Shown piece by piece: positions 38,219 through 48,135 of a DNA stretch of 64,000 nt. The translations under genes were made by a program, and so were the position numbers. The notes beneath the pieces are model-generated. The model had not been told where the DNA came from. It ran no database searches and saw only the letters and a list, made by a program, of their open reading frames with translations. The stretch lies in the NCBI GenBank assembly GCA_003669585.1, contig QWOQ01000005.1, positions 776,502-840,501 on the forward strand, in the 5' to 3' direction. Each line of letters begins with the position of its first letter. Position 1 is the stretch's first letter. Source of the stretch: Planctomycetota bacterium (GTDB lineage: Bacteria > Planctomycetota > Planctomycetia > Pirellulales > UBA1268).

Positions 38219-39937
38219 TTAACCGATGATGGACCGACGCCTGCTCACGTAATCCCAGACGACAAAGCGGTCAAGTTCTTTTCCTGCTGTAAAAAAAACA
38301 CGACCCTGCGCTGACTGCGCAAGTCGATACGCGAACTGAATGTCTTCGCGAGACTGAGACCAACCCGAAAGCAAAAATATATTGACTGTTATTCCTTCAC
38401 GGTGACACGCTCTCGCTTCTCGTAGTGTTGCTTCTTCGGTACGAGCATTGGGCGGGTAGAGCAAAAATAATTGACTTCCCTCGAAGTGAGCCGTTGGAAG
38501 GCCGTCCGTAATGATGATCACCTGTCGATTTGGCGTATCCTGTCTGGCCATATGCCGACGGCTCAACTGCAAGGCATGCTGAATATTGGTGAAGTGAGCC
38601 GGAACATCCTGTTCCAAAATCGCAGGATCACTCATGTCGGCACGAAGCCGAACCACCGAGTCAAAGATCGACACCGGTTTAGGCATCAATTGGACAATTT
38701 CCGCTGCCGTTCGAACCTTTGCAAAAGAATACATCTCAATAAATTGAAGTGAATCACCCGGATATTCCCGCGTCACGAGTCCATGTAAAGCAAGCGCCAT
38801 GCGTTTCACAGAAACGTAGAGGCCTCCATATCGCATTGAACCACTCATGTCGAGCACAACGGTCGTGGCACACTTCGGAGTATTGCGTGTTTTGTGCACC
38901 TCAATGTCGCGAGGCTCCATTTTCAGTGGCAGCGACGGTCCTGATCGCAGCATCGTATTCACGAGCGAGCCAGGAATATCCATGTGGGCAACAGAATCTC
39001 CAAATTCATACGGCCGCGTTGGCACCTGCTCCACCGATCCATCTCCAATCACATAATTTGAGTGCCGACCCGTTCGTGAAGGGGCAAGTGATGAAAAAAT
39101 CTTTTCGAGCAAACGGCCCTGAAAGACTCGCATCGCTTTCGGTGTCAGCGAGTAACCTTGCGATGATTTTTCGAGCCCCTGTTCGGCAGCCATCTGTTCA
39201 ATCATCTCTTGTACCTGTCGACGAAGACGATCGAGTTCATCAAGCTGTCCGTCTTCGGCAAAACGGCCAAGCGCCTCCATATCGATCAACGCAACTTTTG
39301 CGTTTTGAGCAGCCTCTTCGAGTTGCTTTAAAAGGCGTTCTATCGTCTCAAGTTCTTCTTTTACCTCGAGCGCTTTCAGCACATCGAGTTTTTCATTTCC
39401 ATGAAACGTCCATTTGGTCGCAAGTTCTTCGACTTGATACAGATCAGCAAGACGGTCAACGACTCCCACCAACTCCACACCAAAGCGGCTTTGATCATTG
39501 TTTTGCGCAAACCAAAGTCGTTCGAGTTCTCGCAACTGTTCCTCTTTCACCGCATGGTGAAATTGATCGCGAAACTTCGCCGGAGGTTGCACGCTATCTG
39601 CCACGGCGCGGAACGCCTTTCTCGCCTTTTTTTGAACGGAGCGGGTCTCAAAATATTCTAGAATTTTTCGGCGGCGTTCCTTGAGCATGGCTCGCAAGCT
39701 TTCAAGCGACGGCCCCAGTCCCCTGATCTGGCTCGGGTCAATCTCCACCGCATCTGCCAGTTGTTCTGGAGTTAGCTCAGAGATCTCTCCATACGTCAAC
39801 AAATGCTCCATGGCCGCAGAAACCATATCGGCATGCAACGGCCGAGGAGGTGGAATTCCAACCGGATCATATCGTTGATAGGTATGGACAATTCCACCAA
39901 GAGTTTTTCGCGTTGGCATTGAGTCGCTCCAAAACAA
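38219..39937 (-). CDS. VWA-domain protein paired with an AAA+ ATPase
   Basis: 572 residues, no signal peptide. The N-terminal half is helical and Glu/Arg-rich (LEEAAQNAKVALIDMEALGRFAEDGQ), with coiled-coil character around 185-250. The C-terminal von Willebrand A domain (about 355-545) has an intact MIDAS: DMSGS at 363-367, TNIQHAL near 450 and ITDG near 476-479. It lies 23 bases downstream of an AAA+ gene. AAA+/VWA pairs (MoxR-VWA, BchI-BchD, RavA-ViaA) act together as chaperone-like remodelling machines. Substrate unknown. Confidence 0.88.
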   Translation of the reverse strand: MFWSDSMPTRKTLGGIVHTYQRYDPVGIPPPRPLHADMVSAAMEHLLTYGEISELTPEQLADAVEIDPSQIRGLGPSLESLRAMLKERRRKILEYFETRSVQKKARKAFRAVADSVQPPAKFRDQFHHAVKEEQLRELERLWFAQNNDQSRFGVELVGVVDRLADLYQVEELATKWTFHGNEKLDVLKALEVKEELETIERLLKQLEEAAQNAKVALIDMEALGRFAEDGQLDELDRLRRQVQEMIEQMAAEQGLEKSSQGYSLTPKAMRVFQGRLLEKIFSSLAPSRTGRHSNYVIGDGSVEQVPTRPYEFGDSVAHMDIPGSLVNTMLRSGPSLPLKMEPRDIEVHKTRNTPKCATTVVLDMSGSMRYGGLYVSVKRMALALHGLVTREYPGDSLQFIEMYSFAKVRTAAEIVQLMPKPVSIFDSVVRLRADMSDPAILEQDVPAHFTNIQHALQLSRRHMARQDTPNRQVIIITDGLPTAHFEGSQLFLLYPPNARTEEATLREARACHREGITVNIFLLSGWSQSREDIQFAYRLAQSAQGRVFFTAGKELDRFVVWDYVSRRRSIIG

Positions 39938-39960
39938 AACATGGTCGAGGCAATTCGTTC

Positions 39961-41385
39961 TTACCTGTAGCCGTGCGTGTCGTACACCGTTCGCCCATGC
40001 TCCTGAACGCGAGAGATTCTTTCAGTGGCATACAGTCCGGCCAGCACGAACTCGACGCAACTGGCTCGAACGGCTGGATCATTTGAGGCACTGACATCAA
40101 ACGCTCGCTGCCACACGGCTGGAACCTTTTGAACAATCTCTGCGTACTGCGACGAAGGAACCATGTCACCCACTTCGATTTTAACCCCTTCGGCAAAGAC
40201 TTTCGCAATCTCATCGAGCGAATGTTTCTCAACATATTCTTCAAAGACTTTTGCAATCGCTTCAGCCATCACGGCGTCAAGTATCTGTCGTTCTGACATT
40301 TGATGGCTTCCCATCATATCGAGTTCGAGTTTGCCGAGGCTCGACGAATAGAGATGACCAAGATCACTGATTCGCGGAACAGAGGGCGTTTCTCCCAGCC
40401 GGACTCCACGATGACGGGCGCTTGCAATCATGGTTTTATAATTCGCAATAGAGATTCGGGCACTCACTCCTGATTGATGATCAATGAACTTGCTGCGCCG
40501 AGCGGCCATTGTGATTTCTTCAATGATCTCCTTCATAAAAAATGGTACGGCGACTGGAAAAGGTCCTCCTTGTTCAATCTGTGCCTCTTGCACACACACT
40601 TGGATTCCCAGATCACGATCTCGCGGATAATGAGTGTGAATCACGGCACCAATCCTGTCCTTTAACTGTGGAATCACCTTTCCAGAACGGTTGTACGTCG
40701 ATGGATTCGCTGAGAAGAGAAGCATCACATCGATGTCAAATGAAATGGGGTATCCGCGAATTTGGACATCTCGTTCCTCGAGGATATTAAACATTCCTAC
40801 CTGGACGAGTTCGTCGAGTTCGGGAAGTTCATTCATCGCGAAGATGCCGCGATGCATGCGAAGGATCAGACCAAAGTGGAGTGAGTCTTCTGCTGACATA
40901 CTCGTGCCCCCAGCAAGTTTTGCTGGATCAATTTCACCAATGATGTCGGCAAATTTTGTTCCTGGAGCCAGCCGTTCTGCGTATCGCTCCTTACGAGGCC
41001 ACCATGCGATTGGAACATCGGCTTCGTCGTGGGTGGCTACATACGATTTTCCAACTCGGGTAATCGGAGCATACGGATCGTCATGCAAGGGTGTTCCCGG
41101 CAGATCGAGATAGGGCAGCAGTGGGTCTAAAAAACGAACCAACAAACGCATGAGACGACTTTTAGCTTGTCCTTTTTCCCCAAGAAAAAGCATGTCGTGC
41201 CCAGCCACCAGTGCGATGTCAATTTCGGGAATGACCGTGTCGTCATACCCTACAATCCCTGGAAAAAGTTCTTCTCCTTCAGAAAGCATTCGCAGAAGAT
41301 TTTCGCGAACTTCTACCTTTACAGAGCGACTCTTCCATCCAGATTGTCTGAGATCTTTGAGATTGAGCGGGAGCGTGGCGGACAT
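39961..41385 (-). CDS. AAA+ ATPase of the BchI/MoxR type, partner of the VWA protein
   Basis: 474 residues from the ATG at 41385; the frame is open to 41439. The Walker A region is GEKGQAKS at 69-76, with Ala where the final Gly of GxxxxGK[S/T] is expected, and the Walker B-like region is [10 protein letters not shown], with Asn184-185 where Asp is expected and the Glu kept. Sensor 1 is present in [12 protein letters not shown], and PQLKDRIG follows. These changes may weaken ATP hydrolysis or be normal for this branch. It is related to the magnesium chelatase I subunit, but no tetrapyrrole gene is nearby, so a chelatase role is not supported. The VWA gene follows after 23 bases. Confidence 0.85.
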   Translation of the reverse strand: MSATLPLNLKDLRQSGWKSRSVKVEVRENLLRMLSEGEELFPGIVGYDDTVIPEIDIALVAGHDMLFLGEKGQAKSRLMRLLVRFLDPLLPYLDLPGTPLHDDPYAPITRVGKSYVATHDEADVPIAWWPRKERYAERLAPGTKFADIIGEIDPAKLAGGTSMSAEDSLHFGLILRMHRGIFAMNELPELDELVQVGMFNILEERDVQIRGYPISFDIDVMLLFSANPSTYNRSGKVIPQLKDRIGAVIHTHYPRDRDLGIQVCVQEAQIEQGGPFPVAVPFFMKEIIEEITMAARRSKFIDHQSGVSARISIANYKTMIASARHRGVRLGETPSVPRISDLGHLYSSSLGKLELDMMGSHQMSERQILDAVMAEAIAKVFEEYVEKHSLDEIAKVFAEGVKIEVGDMVPSSQYAEIVQKVPAVWQRAFDVSASNDPAVRASCVEFVLAGLYATERISRVQEHGRTVYDTHGYR

Positions 41386-41560
41386 TGATACTCCATCGTA
41401 CAAAGGGAGCAAACAAAAATTGATTTCCACACAACACATTGGTTGGAAACGTTCTCGAGTTCAAATTCCTTTGAGAACTCGAGGATTGTAGACACCCCAG
41501 CCTCACGACCACCACGCATCGCGTGAACTTTTTCAAATCATTCACAACGAGGGGTCGGAA

Positions 41561-42640
41561 TCAGTCCACCGGTTGAGAGGGAGAAGGCAAGGCGGAATGG
41601 AGTTGTGCTGCGTTAACAGCGACGCCGCCTGGTCTCAATGCCAAGGAACGAGAAGAAGTGGACACTGTAGTTCTTCGATTTTCACGGTGCGTAGAAAGAG
41701 ATTCTCTTGTTTGAACTCTCATTGTTCCGAGTGCGGGGGGAACAACGGCGACTTTTTCGGCAGGTTCTCGAACGTTGGTCAAAACCGGTGCTTTGGCAAT
41801 CGGAAGCCTTATCATAAACGCTGTTCCTAGGCCCGGTTTGCTCTCTACCCGAATCCGCCCGCGATGCCCTTCAATAATTTCACGACACGCAGAAAGACCA
41901 AGCCCAGCGCCTCCCTTTCCCGTATCATCAGGGCCAGTTTTTGTCGAAAAATGAGGTTCAAAAATCCGCCGCAGCACCTCTTGGGTCATCCCTGTTCCCG
42001 TATCACGAATGATACAGTCGACCAGATCGCTTGAAGGATCGTACGCCAGCTTGAAAATTAATCGTCCACCGCTGGGCATCGCTTGACGGGCGTTTGTCAA
42101 AAGATTCAAAAACACTTGATGAATCTGTCCTGGGTTGGCCATGACGCGAGGAACTGTCACAAATTCGCGTTCCACTTGAACCCGGTACTTCATCATCTCT
42201 CGTTCGAGGAGAACAAGTACCTCTTCTGCGAGTGACTCCAAATGCACTGGCTCCATTCGGCTCGATTGCTTCCGAGACAGTGTCAGAATGCTTCTCGAAA
42301 TACAGGCTGCTCGTTCCCCCGATGAAAGAATCTTCTCCAGAGCCTTGTCGCGAGTGGGCACATCCTTGTGCCGGATTCCTATCTTTGCATAGTTGATAAT
42401 GGTCGTCAGCGAATTATTGAACTCATGACTTGCGATGCTGAGCATTTCGCCGAGTGTGGCTTTTTTCTGAGCGTGGAGAAGGTCGTGTCGTAATGAGGCA
42501 ACTTCGCGAGCATGTCGAGCGATAAGAATTTCTATCTCTCGTTCAGACGCTCGGTGCGGTCGGTCAACGGAGAGAGATTCTTTTTGAACCTGACAACAGG
42601 GCTCCACCGATTCGTTTGTAAGGGGGAAATGATTTTCCAT
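41561..42640 (-). CDS. Cytoplasmic sensor histidine kinase
   Basis: 359 residues, without membrane segments or a recognised sensor domain. An N-terminal coiled-coil-like helix (REVASLRHDLLHAQKKATLGEML) leads into the H box IASHEFNNSLTTIINYAK with His72, then N box FLNLLTNARQAMP, G1 RDTGTGMT, F box EPHFSTKTG and G2 GGAGLGLSACREI. The SHEFNN H box is of the HisKA type seen in NtrB-like kinases. The last 80 residues are Ser/Thr/Arg-rich without motifs. No response regulator gene is adjacent. The AAA+ gene starts 175 bases downstream. Confidence 0.9.
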   Translation of the reverse strand: MENHFPLTNESVEPCCQVQKESLSVDRPHRASEREIEILIARHAREVASLRHDLLHAQKKATLGEMLSIASHEFNNSLTTIINYAKIGIRHKDVPTRDKALEKILSSGERAACISRSILTLSRKQSSRMEPVHLESLAEEVLVLLEREMMKYRVQVEREFVTVPRVMANPGQIHQVFLNLLTNARQAMPSGGRLIFKLAYDPSSDLVDCIIRDTGTGMTQEVLRRIFEPHFSTKTGPDDTGKGGAGLGLSACREIIEGHRGRIRVESKPGLGTAFMIRLPIAKAPVLTNVREPAEKVAVVPPALGTMRVQTRESLSTHRENRRTTVSTSSRSLALRPGGVAVNAAQLHSALPSPSQPVD

Positions 42641-42937
42641 GACTTGCCCCGCTAGGAGGCCCTATTCCAATTTTCATCTTAAAAAATGGACGTTTTTGAA
42701 AAAACTGATTTTCGCCCGCAACTCAAGCCAGACACGCTCGTTAGAGTTCTCATGAACTCCTTCCGAAAGCGTGTAACAAAAGAGATATGCGGCCTTCAAC
42801 CTGTCAGACCTCCTATGGTTATCGTCGGATGGGTATGGCTCTCTAAAGCTCTCCATGGCTAGAATCTTCTCGACAATCAGAGCGGCTTCATTCCGTTTAG
42901 CCGCTTAAAAAACAATTTCACCCCGCAAGGTCATCTC

Positions 42938-43807
42938 ATGTGCTACAGATCACGCGAAAGCAACACGAACGTTTCGACACTTCCAGTGGGGAAGGCATGC
43001 CTGACAGATTGCGTCGTGACAGACATTCATGTGCGGCAAACCGTAACGCGCACATCTTCGCCTCGCTCGTTGCAGCAGCGGGCAAGCGGTCAATACTTTC
43101 GTCGATTTCGTGAAGGATTCACATTGGTGGAACTGTTGGTGGTGATCGCCATTATCGGAGTGCTCGTGGGCATGCTGCTACCAGCGGTTCAAGCGGTGCG
43201 CGAGTCGGGACGTCGAAACACCTGTCTTTCCAATTTGAAACAGATCGGTCTTGCGATGCAGCTGTATCTGGATCGCAATGATTACAACTACGGAAAATTT
43301 CCTGACGCAGCAGTGCTCCCCAGTGAAGAATTGGCATTTGCAACTCCAACCCGTCCGGCAAAGAAGTCGATTGCCGAGCTTCTTGGTCCGTTTTGCGATA
43401 ACGACACCCGCGTTTTTAAATGCCCATCCGATGTCGATCGCCCTGTCTTGATTCCGGGTTCCCCTGGGGTGACTTCCAACACTGAGTATTTTCGTCGATC
43501 GACCGATTATCTCGAAAAGCGTTTTCCTGGCCGATCGGCCGAGTACAGTGGCAAGAATTTTGAAGGAACAAGCTACGAGTATCCGGCGCGACGACTCGCC
43601 GGAAAGACCCGCGTTGAAGCCGCCACCTACCGCGGCTCAGCCGGTGCCACGAGCAAACTCTGGATCTCTTATGAATACGAGGCCTTTCATGGCGGTGGAA
43701 TTTCGTGGGTCTACGACGAATTGCTCGAGTACAACGTCCCGGAACGAAGCGTTGCTGGTGCCCCTCGAAATTTTCTCTATCTTGATGGCCACGTCGAAAA
43801 TCTCTAA
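42938..43807 (+). CDS. DUF1559-type pilin-like protein with prepilin leader
   Basis: 289 residues. The prepilin cleavage site lies in [20 protein letters not shown], with Gly before Phe and Glu at position 5, followed by [19 protein letters not shown] and [16 protein letters not shown]. The C-terminus has the H-x-DG-type ending [15 protein letters not shown]. This is the DUF1559 layout, a family hugely expanded in planctomycetes and probably processed by a prepilin peptidase. The leader is about 60 residues before the cleavage site, long compared with usual type II pseudopilins. An internal start could shorten it, but none is evident in frame. Role unknown. Confidence 0.85.
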   Translation: MCYRSRESNTNVSTLPVGKACLTDCVVTDIHVRQTVTRTSSPRSLQQRASGQYFRRFREGFTLVELLVVIAIIGVLVGMLLPAVQAVRESGRRNTCLSNLKQIGLAMQLYLDRNDYNYGKFPDAAVLPSEELAFATPTRPAKKSIAELLGPFCDNDTRVFKCPSDVDRPVLIPGSPGVTSNTEYFRRSTDYLEKRFPGRSAEYSGKNFEGTSYEYPARRLAGKTRVEAATYRGSAGATSKLWISYEYEAFHGGGISWVYDELLEYNVPERSVAGAPRNFLYLDGHVENL

Positions 43808-43901
43808 TTCTATTGATTCGATATTGCTGAGATTCATACTTATTTTCACCACGATTCAAAAATTCTAAAATCCTGTAACGCAATGTACGAAAGGTCTTCT
43901 G

Positions 43902-44639
43902 ATGAGTGCTTCTGCAGCTGAGACACGACAGGCCTTGGCAGAAATGATGCGAGCCAGACGCGGCGAAAAAGGCAGGCCGATCGGCCTCATGATCGGAATT
44001 TCGTTGGCCGTTGCAGCACTCCTTGCATTAGTTGCCTATCTCATCCTCTGGCTGAGTGGTTTCTTTGCCACAGATCCGCGTCTTGTGGAAGTTCGTGCCA
44101 TGCAACAGGAGCAGGTAAAGAAGTTTGCAGCCACTGGCGGACCTACAAACGTTCTTGAAGCTGTTGAACTGGTGACGTCCATGGCCACGATCAACCAGAA
44201 AGTCAACGAACTTCCTGAAAACATGCGCGGACAAGCGCAGCAAGACGGTGGCAAACTTTTTATGACCGCAATGCAAAAACGCATGGACAATTACTTTGAT
44301 CTTCCTGCGGAGCAGCGGCAAGCGGAACTCGACAAGCAAATTGATCAAGGTGAATTCATGCGAAAGGCCTGGGAAACAGGCCAGTCTGCGATGAAGGCAG
44401 TCGGCCTCGGTGGAACAGGTGGTCAAGCATCAGGTGGTGGTCCTCCAGCAGGCGGTCCTCCAGGTGGTCCTCCAGGGCAAGCCGGAGGCGCCCGAACTGA
44501 AGAAGAACGCAACAAGTGGCGTAAAGATATGATTGACAAAACAAGTCCGGAACAGCGATCGAGATGGACTGAATACATACGAGCCATGCAGGAGCGTCGT
44601 GAACAGCGTGGACTACCCCCCGGCGGCCCGCCACGGTAA
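43902..44639 (+). CDS. Single-pass membrane hypothetical protein, Gly/Pro-rich
   Basis: 245 residues. AAGG seven bases upstream supports the ATG at 43902. After a basic N-terminus (EMMRARRGEKGRP) comes one membrane segment (about 29-51, LMIGISLAVAALLALVAYLIL), then a helical periplasmic or cytoplasmic region, and a low-complexity Gly/Pro-rich part (QASGGGPPAGGPPGGPPGQ) and a charged tail (RKDMIDKTSPEQRSRWTEYI). No family recognised. A small gene follows after 47 bases on the same strand, suggesting a shared transcript. Confidence 0.65.
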   Translation: MSASAAETRQALAEMMRARRGEKGRPIGLMIGISLAVAALLALVAYLILWLSGFFATDPRLVEVRAMQQEQVKKFAATGGPTNVLEAVELVTSMATINQKVNELPENMRGQAQQDGGKLFMTAMQKRMDNYFDLPAEQRQAELDKQIDQGEFMRKAWETGQSAMKAVGLGGTGGQASGGGPPAGGPPGGPPGQAGGARTEEERNKWRKDMIDKTSPEQRSRWTEYIRAMQERREQRGLPPGGPPR

Positions 44640-44686
44640 TTTTGTGCCCGTTCCAATAAGAATTACTCGCGAGTGTGGAGCCACGG

Positions 44687-44953
44687 ATGGCCAACGTTCT
44701 TGAACTCTTTGAAGAGGCAATCTCAGTCGCTCGCGAACTCGGTTTTATGGTGCGGGAAGAGCCTCTCGGTGACTTGCCGGGCGGTGCCTGCATGGCCAAC
44801 GGGAAAAAACAGTTGCTCTTGAATGCCTCGATGTCACCTGCTGATCAACTCGACGTACTGCTCAAGACAATTGGGGGCCAGAGTCTTTGTGACATTCCGC
44901 TCAGCGGGGCGCTCACACAACGAATGGCCCGTGTGCAGCACGATGCTTCATAA
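44687..44953 (+). CDS. Small hypothetical protein after the Gly/Pro-rich gene
   Basis: 88 residues from the ATG at 44687, chosen because GGAG lies six bases before it. The sequence MANVLELFEEAISVARELGF is helical, followed by VREEPLGDLPGGACMANGKK and a helical end (SPADQLDVLLKTIGG). It is soluble and folded in appearance. I have no functional assignment. It precedes the convergent nadD gene by 57 bases. Confidence 0.6.
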   Translation: MANVLELFEEAISVARELGFMVREEPLGDLPGGACMANGKKQLLLNASMSPADQLDVLLKTIGGQSLCDIPLSGALTQRMARVQHDAS

Positions 44954-45010
44954 TTGTCAAACCTTGGCCGCACCAAGCACGACGATCTGGCCTGTTTTTT
45001 AAGTTGCAAC

Positions 45011-45637
45011 TCACTCGCCGCGATAGAGACGGTTACAACGAATAAAGGTTTCAACCGCTCGGGAAGTTTGGTACCGAATGCTCTCTCCCCGGTTAACCGC
45101 TTTGCGAAGATCACTCGATCGCACTCCAATCATCGGTACACGAACCCTTGTTTCCACGATTGTATCCATTCGTACGCTTCCCAGCAGTGCTCGTAGTTTG
45201 GTTCCACCTGCAAAGTGCCTCTGAAGGTCGTCCGTCCCTATTCGCTCGACGGCAAGCAGCGAAGAGCATTGAAGAATTCGCTCAGGATTTTTCCAATTCG
45301 GGAAATCCTCCAGAGCATCAAGTCCGAGGATAAGCAAGAGGTCATCTGAGGTTTTTTCTCGTCGCCATTTTTCCACTGTTTCGAATGTATAACTCACACC
45401 GCCTCGGTCAATTTCAAGTCGATCTACAAAGAAGTTGTCATGACCTCCGGTTGCCAATGTGAGCATCTCGATTCGCTGTTCTGCTGGAGCAAGAACCCTC
45501 TCTTGTTTGTGGGGAGGAATTGCTGCTGGAACAAATGTGACTCGGTCGAGAGACGCCTGTTCTCGACAACATTCTGCGACAATCAGGTGCCCACTATGAA
45601 CCGGGTCAAAGCTTCCACCAAAAATACCAATTCGCAT
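45011..45637 (-). CDS. nadD: Nicotinate-nucleotide adenylyltransferase NadD
   Basis: NadD adenylates nicotinic acid mononucleotide to deamido-NAD. The N-terminal nucleotidyltransferase motif is GIFGGSFDPVHSGHLIVA with the catalytic HxGH as HSGH, and the SSDLRKAVNRGESIRY segment matches the ISSTxIR-type second motif. VPAAIPPHKQE is also typical. 208 residues fits. The start is 80 bases from the divergent priA gene, so both share a promoter region. Confidence 0.95.
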   Translation of the reverse strand: MRIGIFGGSFDPVHSGHLIVAECCREQASLDRVTFVPAAIPPHKQERVLAPAEQRIEMLTLATGGHDNFFVDRLEIDRGGVSYTFETVEKWRREKTSDDLLLILGLDALEDFPNWKNPERILQCSSLLAVERIGTDDLQRHFAGGTKLRALLGSVRMDTIVETRVRVPMIGVRSSDLRKAVNRGESIRYQTSRAVETFIRCNRLYRGE

Positions 45638-45717
45638 GGCACGCGTTCCCTTCCAGTTCTTTCGACCCGACCGTTGGACGGCCTCGGACGCAAGAGTGTC
45701 TAATCAAGACTCAAACG

Positions 45718-48012
45718 ATGAACATCAACCCACACCATACGACACAGCGGCAACTTTTCGAATCGGAGCCTTCCTGGTGCTCTGAGCAGACCTCTTTCGG
45801 GGTGGTGGCGACGGTGGTTGTCTCCCAGGGCGTTGAAAAACCGCTCGATTACATTATTCCAGAACGACTTCTAGACGCTGTCGAACCGGGCCGCCGTGTG
45901 CGAGTTCCACTGGGCCGAGGAAATCGCGAGGTGCTTGCCTATTGTGTCGCCGTATCCGCTCGGGAATTACCACAGAAGCCTCTAAAAGAAATTCTTGCCG
46001 TTGAAGATGAACATCCGCTGCTGACTCCAAAGATGCTTGAGCTCACCGAATGGATGTCGGGCCGGTGGATGTGTCGATGGGGAGAAGTGCTTGAGGCGGT
46101 GCTGCCAGCAGGCGTGCGGCTGGGCACTCGATCGCGAGAAACGTTACACGTCATCCGCGACAATGCCTCACAAACGCCTTCGCGTGCACCGTCGGCATCT
46201 CAAGCACGAGTTCTGGCTCTGGCAAATATTCCTCATACCATCGAGGAGTTGACCGCGCAGGCCAACGTCAGTCGGGCCGTAGTCACCAGACTCTTGAAAA
46301 CAAAACAGCTCATGACCTGCGAAGGATCTGTTCAATCGGCTTCTCGAAGGGAAGTGCGGCACGATCGTCCTGAGATGCTCTCAGACTCCCAGCAGCAAGC
46401 CCTCGACACGATCATTCATTCAATGCACTCAGGTCGCTCAAACACCATTGTGTTGTTTGGTGTTACTGGCAGCGGAAAAACAGAGGTCTACCTCCAAGCC
46501 GTTGAACAGACTCTCTCTTTTGGCAGACAGGCTATTGTGCTCGTGCCTGAAATTAGTCTGACTCCACAAACGTGCGACCGCTTTCGAGCACGATTTGGAA
46601 ATGTGGCTGTTTTGCACAGCCACCTCACCGCCAAGGAACGGCATTCTCAGTGGAGGCAGATCGCCGCGGGAAAAGTGAGCGTGGTGGTCGGTGCGAGAAG
46701 TGCTGTTTTTGCTCCAACGCCACACTTGGGGCTGATCGTGATCGATGAGGAACACGAGTCGTCATTTAAGCAGAGCACAGCGCCTCGTTACCACGCTCGG
46801 GATGTGGCCGCGTATCGAGCAAGTGCTGAAGGAATTCCGCTGGTACTCGGATCGGCCACACCATCACTCGAAACATTTTCCAAGTGCCTTTCTCAAGAGT
46901 GGATTATGGTCGAACTTCCCCAACGCGTCGCAGGGGCGCGGTTGCCTTCGGTGCTGACTGTTGATCAACGCATCCGATCCGATTACTCCTGCGGCGCGAT
47001 TTCCGGACGGCTCAAAGCAGCGATCGATTGGGCGCTGGGCGATGACGGACAGGTCATCCTTTTATTAAACCGTCGTGGATTTGCTACGCACGTACAGTGC
47101 CGCAGCTGTGGTTATGTAGCACGGTGTCCGCAGTGCGACGTGACGCTTACTCATCACCAACCCGGTAATCGGGGTATCTGTCACGGCTGCGGACTGGTTC
47201 TTCGACTTCCAGATGTTTGTCCCTCATGCAGCACTGCGAGGCTAGGACTTCACGGAACCGGTACTCAGCGACTCGAAGAACAGATTCGCTCTTTCTGGCC
47301 CGGAGCAAAAGTTGCTCGAATGGATGCTGACACGATGCGGACTCGCGGGAGCCATGAACGCACTCTCGACGCTTTTCGCGACGGCGCAATCGATATTCTT
47401 GTTGGCACTCAGATGATCGCCAAGGGACTTGATTTTCCGGGAGTGCGCGTCGTCGGAGTCGTGCAGGCAGATGCCGCACTTCATTTGGCAGATTTTCGGG
47501 CGGCCGAGCGAACCTGTCAGCTCGTAACACAAGTTGCGGGCCGCTGCGGGCGAGGCATTGTCGAAGGACGCGTCGTCGTGCAGACCATGTCACCTGATCA
47601 TCCCGCGCTCAAAGCAGCTGCTGCACACAACTACAAAGCGTTTGTCGAACACGAACTCCCTCTTCGCAAGGCACTCGGATATCCCCCCTACGGTGCACTT
47701 GTTCGCATCGTTGTGCGTTCGGTTGACTCGCGTGCCGCCGAAATATGGGCTACTTCTCTGGCTGATTCAATTCGTCAAGAACTGACCACTCTCTCTCTCC
47801 CGGCAGGTCTCGAGGCTTCCTCGGCTCCTCGCGTTTTGGGTCCAGCTCCCGCTCCGATCGCACGACTGCGTGAACGCTGGCGGTGGCACTTTCAAGTTCA
47901 CGGCCCTGATGGCGAACAGTTGAGAGCAGCACTCGCCCGAGTATTTTTGCGCACAACCGTTCCTGACAATGTGGCTTGGATGGTCGATGTGGATCCTGTG
48001 GAAATGCTCTGA
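45718..48012 (+). CDS. priA: Primosomal helicase PriA
   Basis: PriA restarts stalled replication forks. The protein has 764 residues. The N-terminal DNA-binding part includes EKPLDYIIP and GRRVRVPLGRGNREVLAYC; Walker A is FGVTGSGKTEVYLQ near 247-260; the DEAD-like box is DEEHESS; and the zinc-binding Cys cluster is CRSCGYVARCPQCDVTLTHH with CHGCG and CPSC. GTQMIAKGLDFPGVRVVGV and QVAGRCGR complete the helicase domain. All family features are present. The haem-type histidine kinase gene follows on the same strand. Confidence 0.96.
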   Translation: MNINPHHTTQRQLFESEPSWCSEQTSFGVVATVVVSQGVEKPLDYIIPERLLDAVEPGRRVRVPLGRGNREVLAYCVAVSARELPQKPLKEILAVEDEHPLLTPKMLELTEWMSGRWMCRWGEVLEAVLPAGVRLGTRSRETLHVIRDNASQTPSRAPSASQARVLALANIPHTIEELTAQANVSRAVVTRLLKTKQLMTCEGSVQSASRREVRHDRPEMLSDSQQQALDTIIHSMHSGRSNTIVLFGVTGSGKTEVYLQAVEQTLSFGRQAIVLVPEISLTPQTCDRFRARFGNVAVLHSHLTAKERHSQWRQIAAGKVSVVVGARSAVFAPTPHLGLIVIDEEHESSFKQSTAPRYHARDVAAYRASAEGIPLVLGSATPSLETFSKCLSQEWIMVELPQRVAGARLPSVLTVDQRIRSDYSCGAISGRLKAAIDWALGDDGQVILLLNRRGFATHVQCRSCGYVARCPQCDVTLTHHQPGNRGICHGCGLVLRLPDVCPSCSTARLGLHGTGTQRLEEQIRSFWPGAKVARMDADTMRTRGSHERTLDAFRDGAIDILVGTQMIAKGLDFPGVRVVGVVQADAALHLADFRAAERTCQLVTQVAGRCGRGIVEGRVVVQTMSPDHPALKAAAAHNYKAFVEHELPLRKALGYPPYGALVRIVVRSVDSRAAEIWATSLADSIRQELTTLSLPAGLEASSAPRVLGPAPAPIARLRERWRWHFQVHGPDGEQLRAALARVFLRTTVPDNVAWMVDVDPVEML

Positions 48013-48123
48013 CAACGGGTTTTGGATCCCTCTCGCCTGTATCCGACGATGCTTGAAATCGCTCTCAAGAGGCGTGGTCTGGCCCACTCACTCACTTCGT
48101 GGGTACATTCGAACAAGCCTCAT

Positions 48124-48128
48124 AAGGA
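48124..48128 (+). promoter_or_regulatory. Shine-Dalgarno site for the kinase GTG start
   Basis: AAGGA lies seven bases before the GTG at 48136. It supports this start over the TTG at 48022, which sits ten bases after the priA stop. Confidence 0.45.
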
Positions 48129-48135
48129 ATCGCTT

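Noticed and set aside
38749..39684. 311-codon reading frame on the plus strand
   Set aside because: Antisense to the VWA gene, which has an intact MIDAS. The frame has no motif and an odd composition.
39961..41385. Magnesium chelatase subunit I
   Set aside because: The fold is related, but no chlorophyll or cobalamin gene is near, and the Walker motifs differ.
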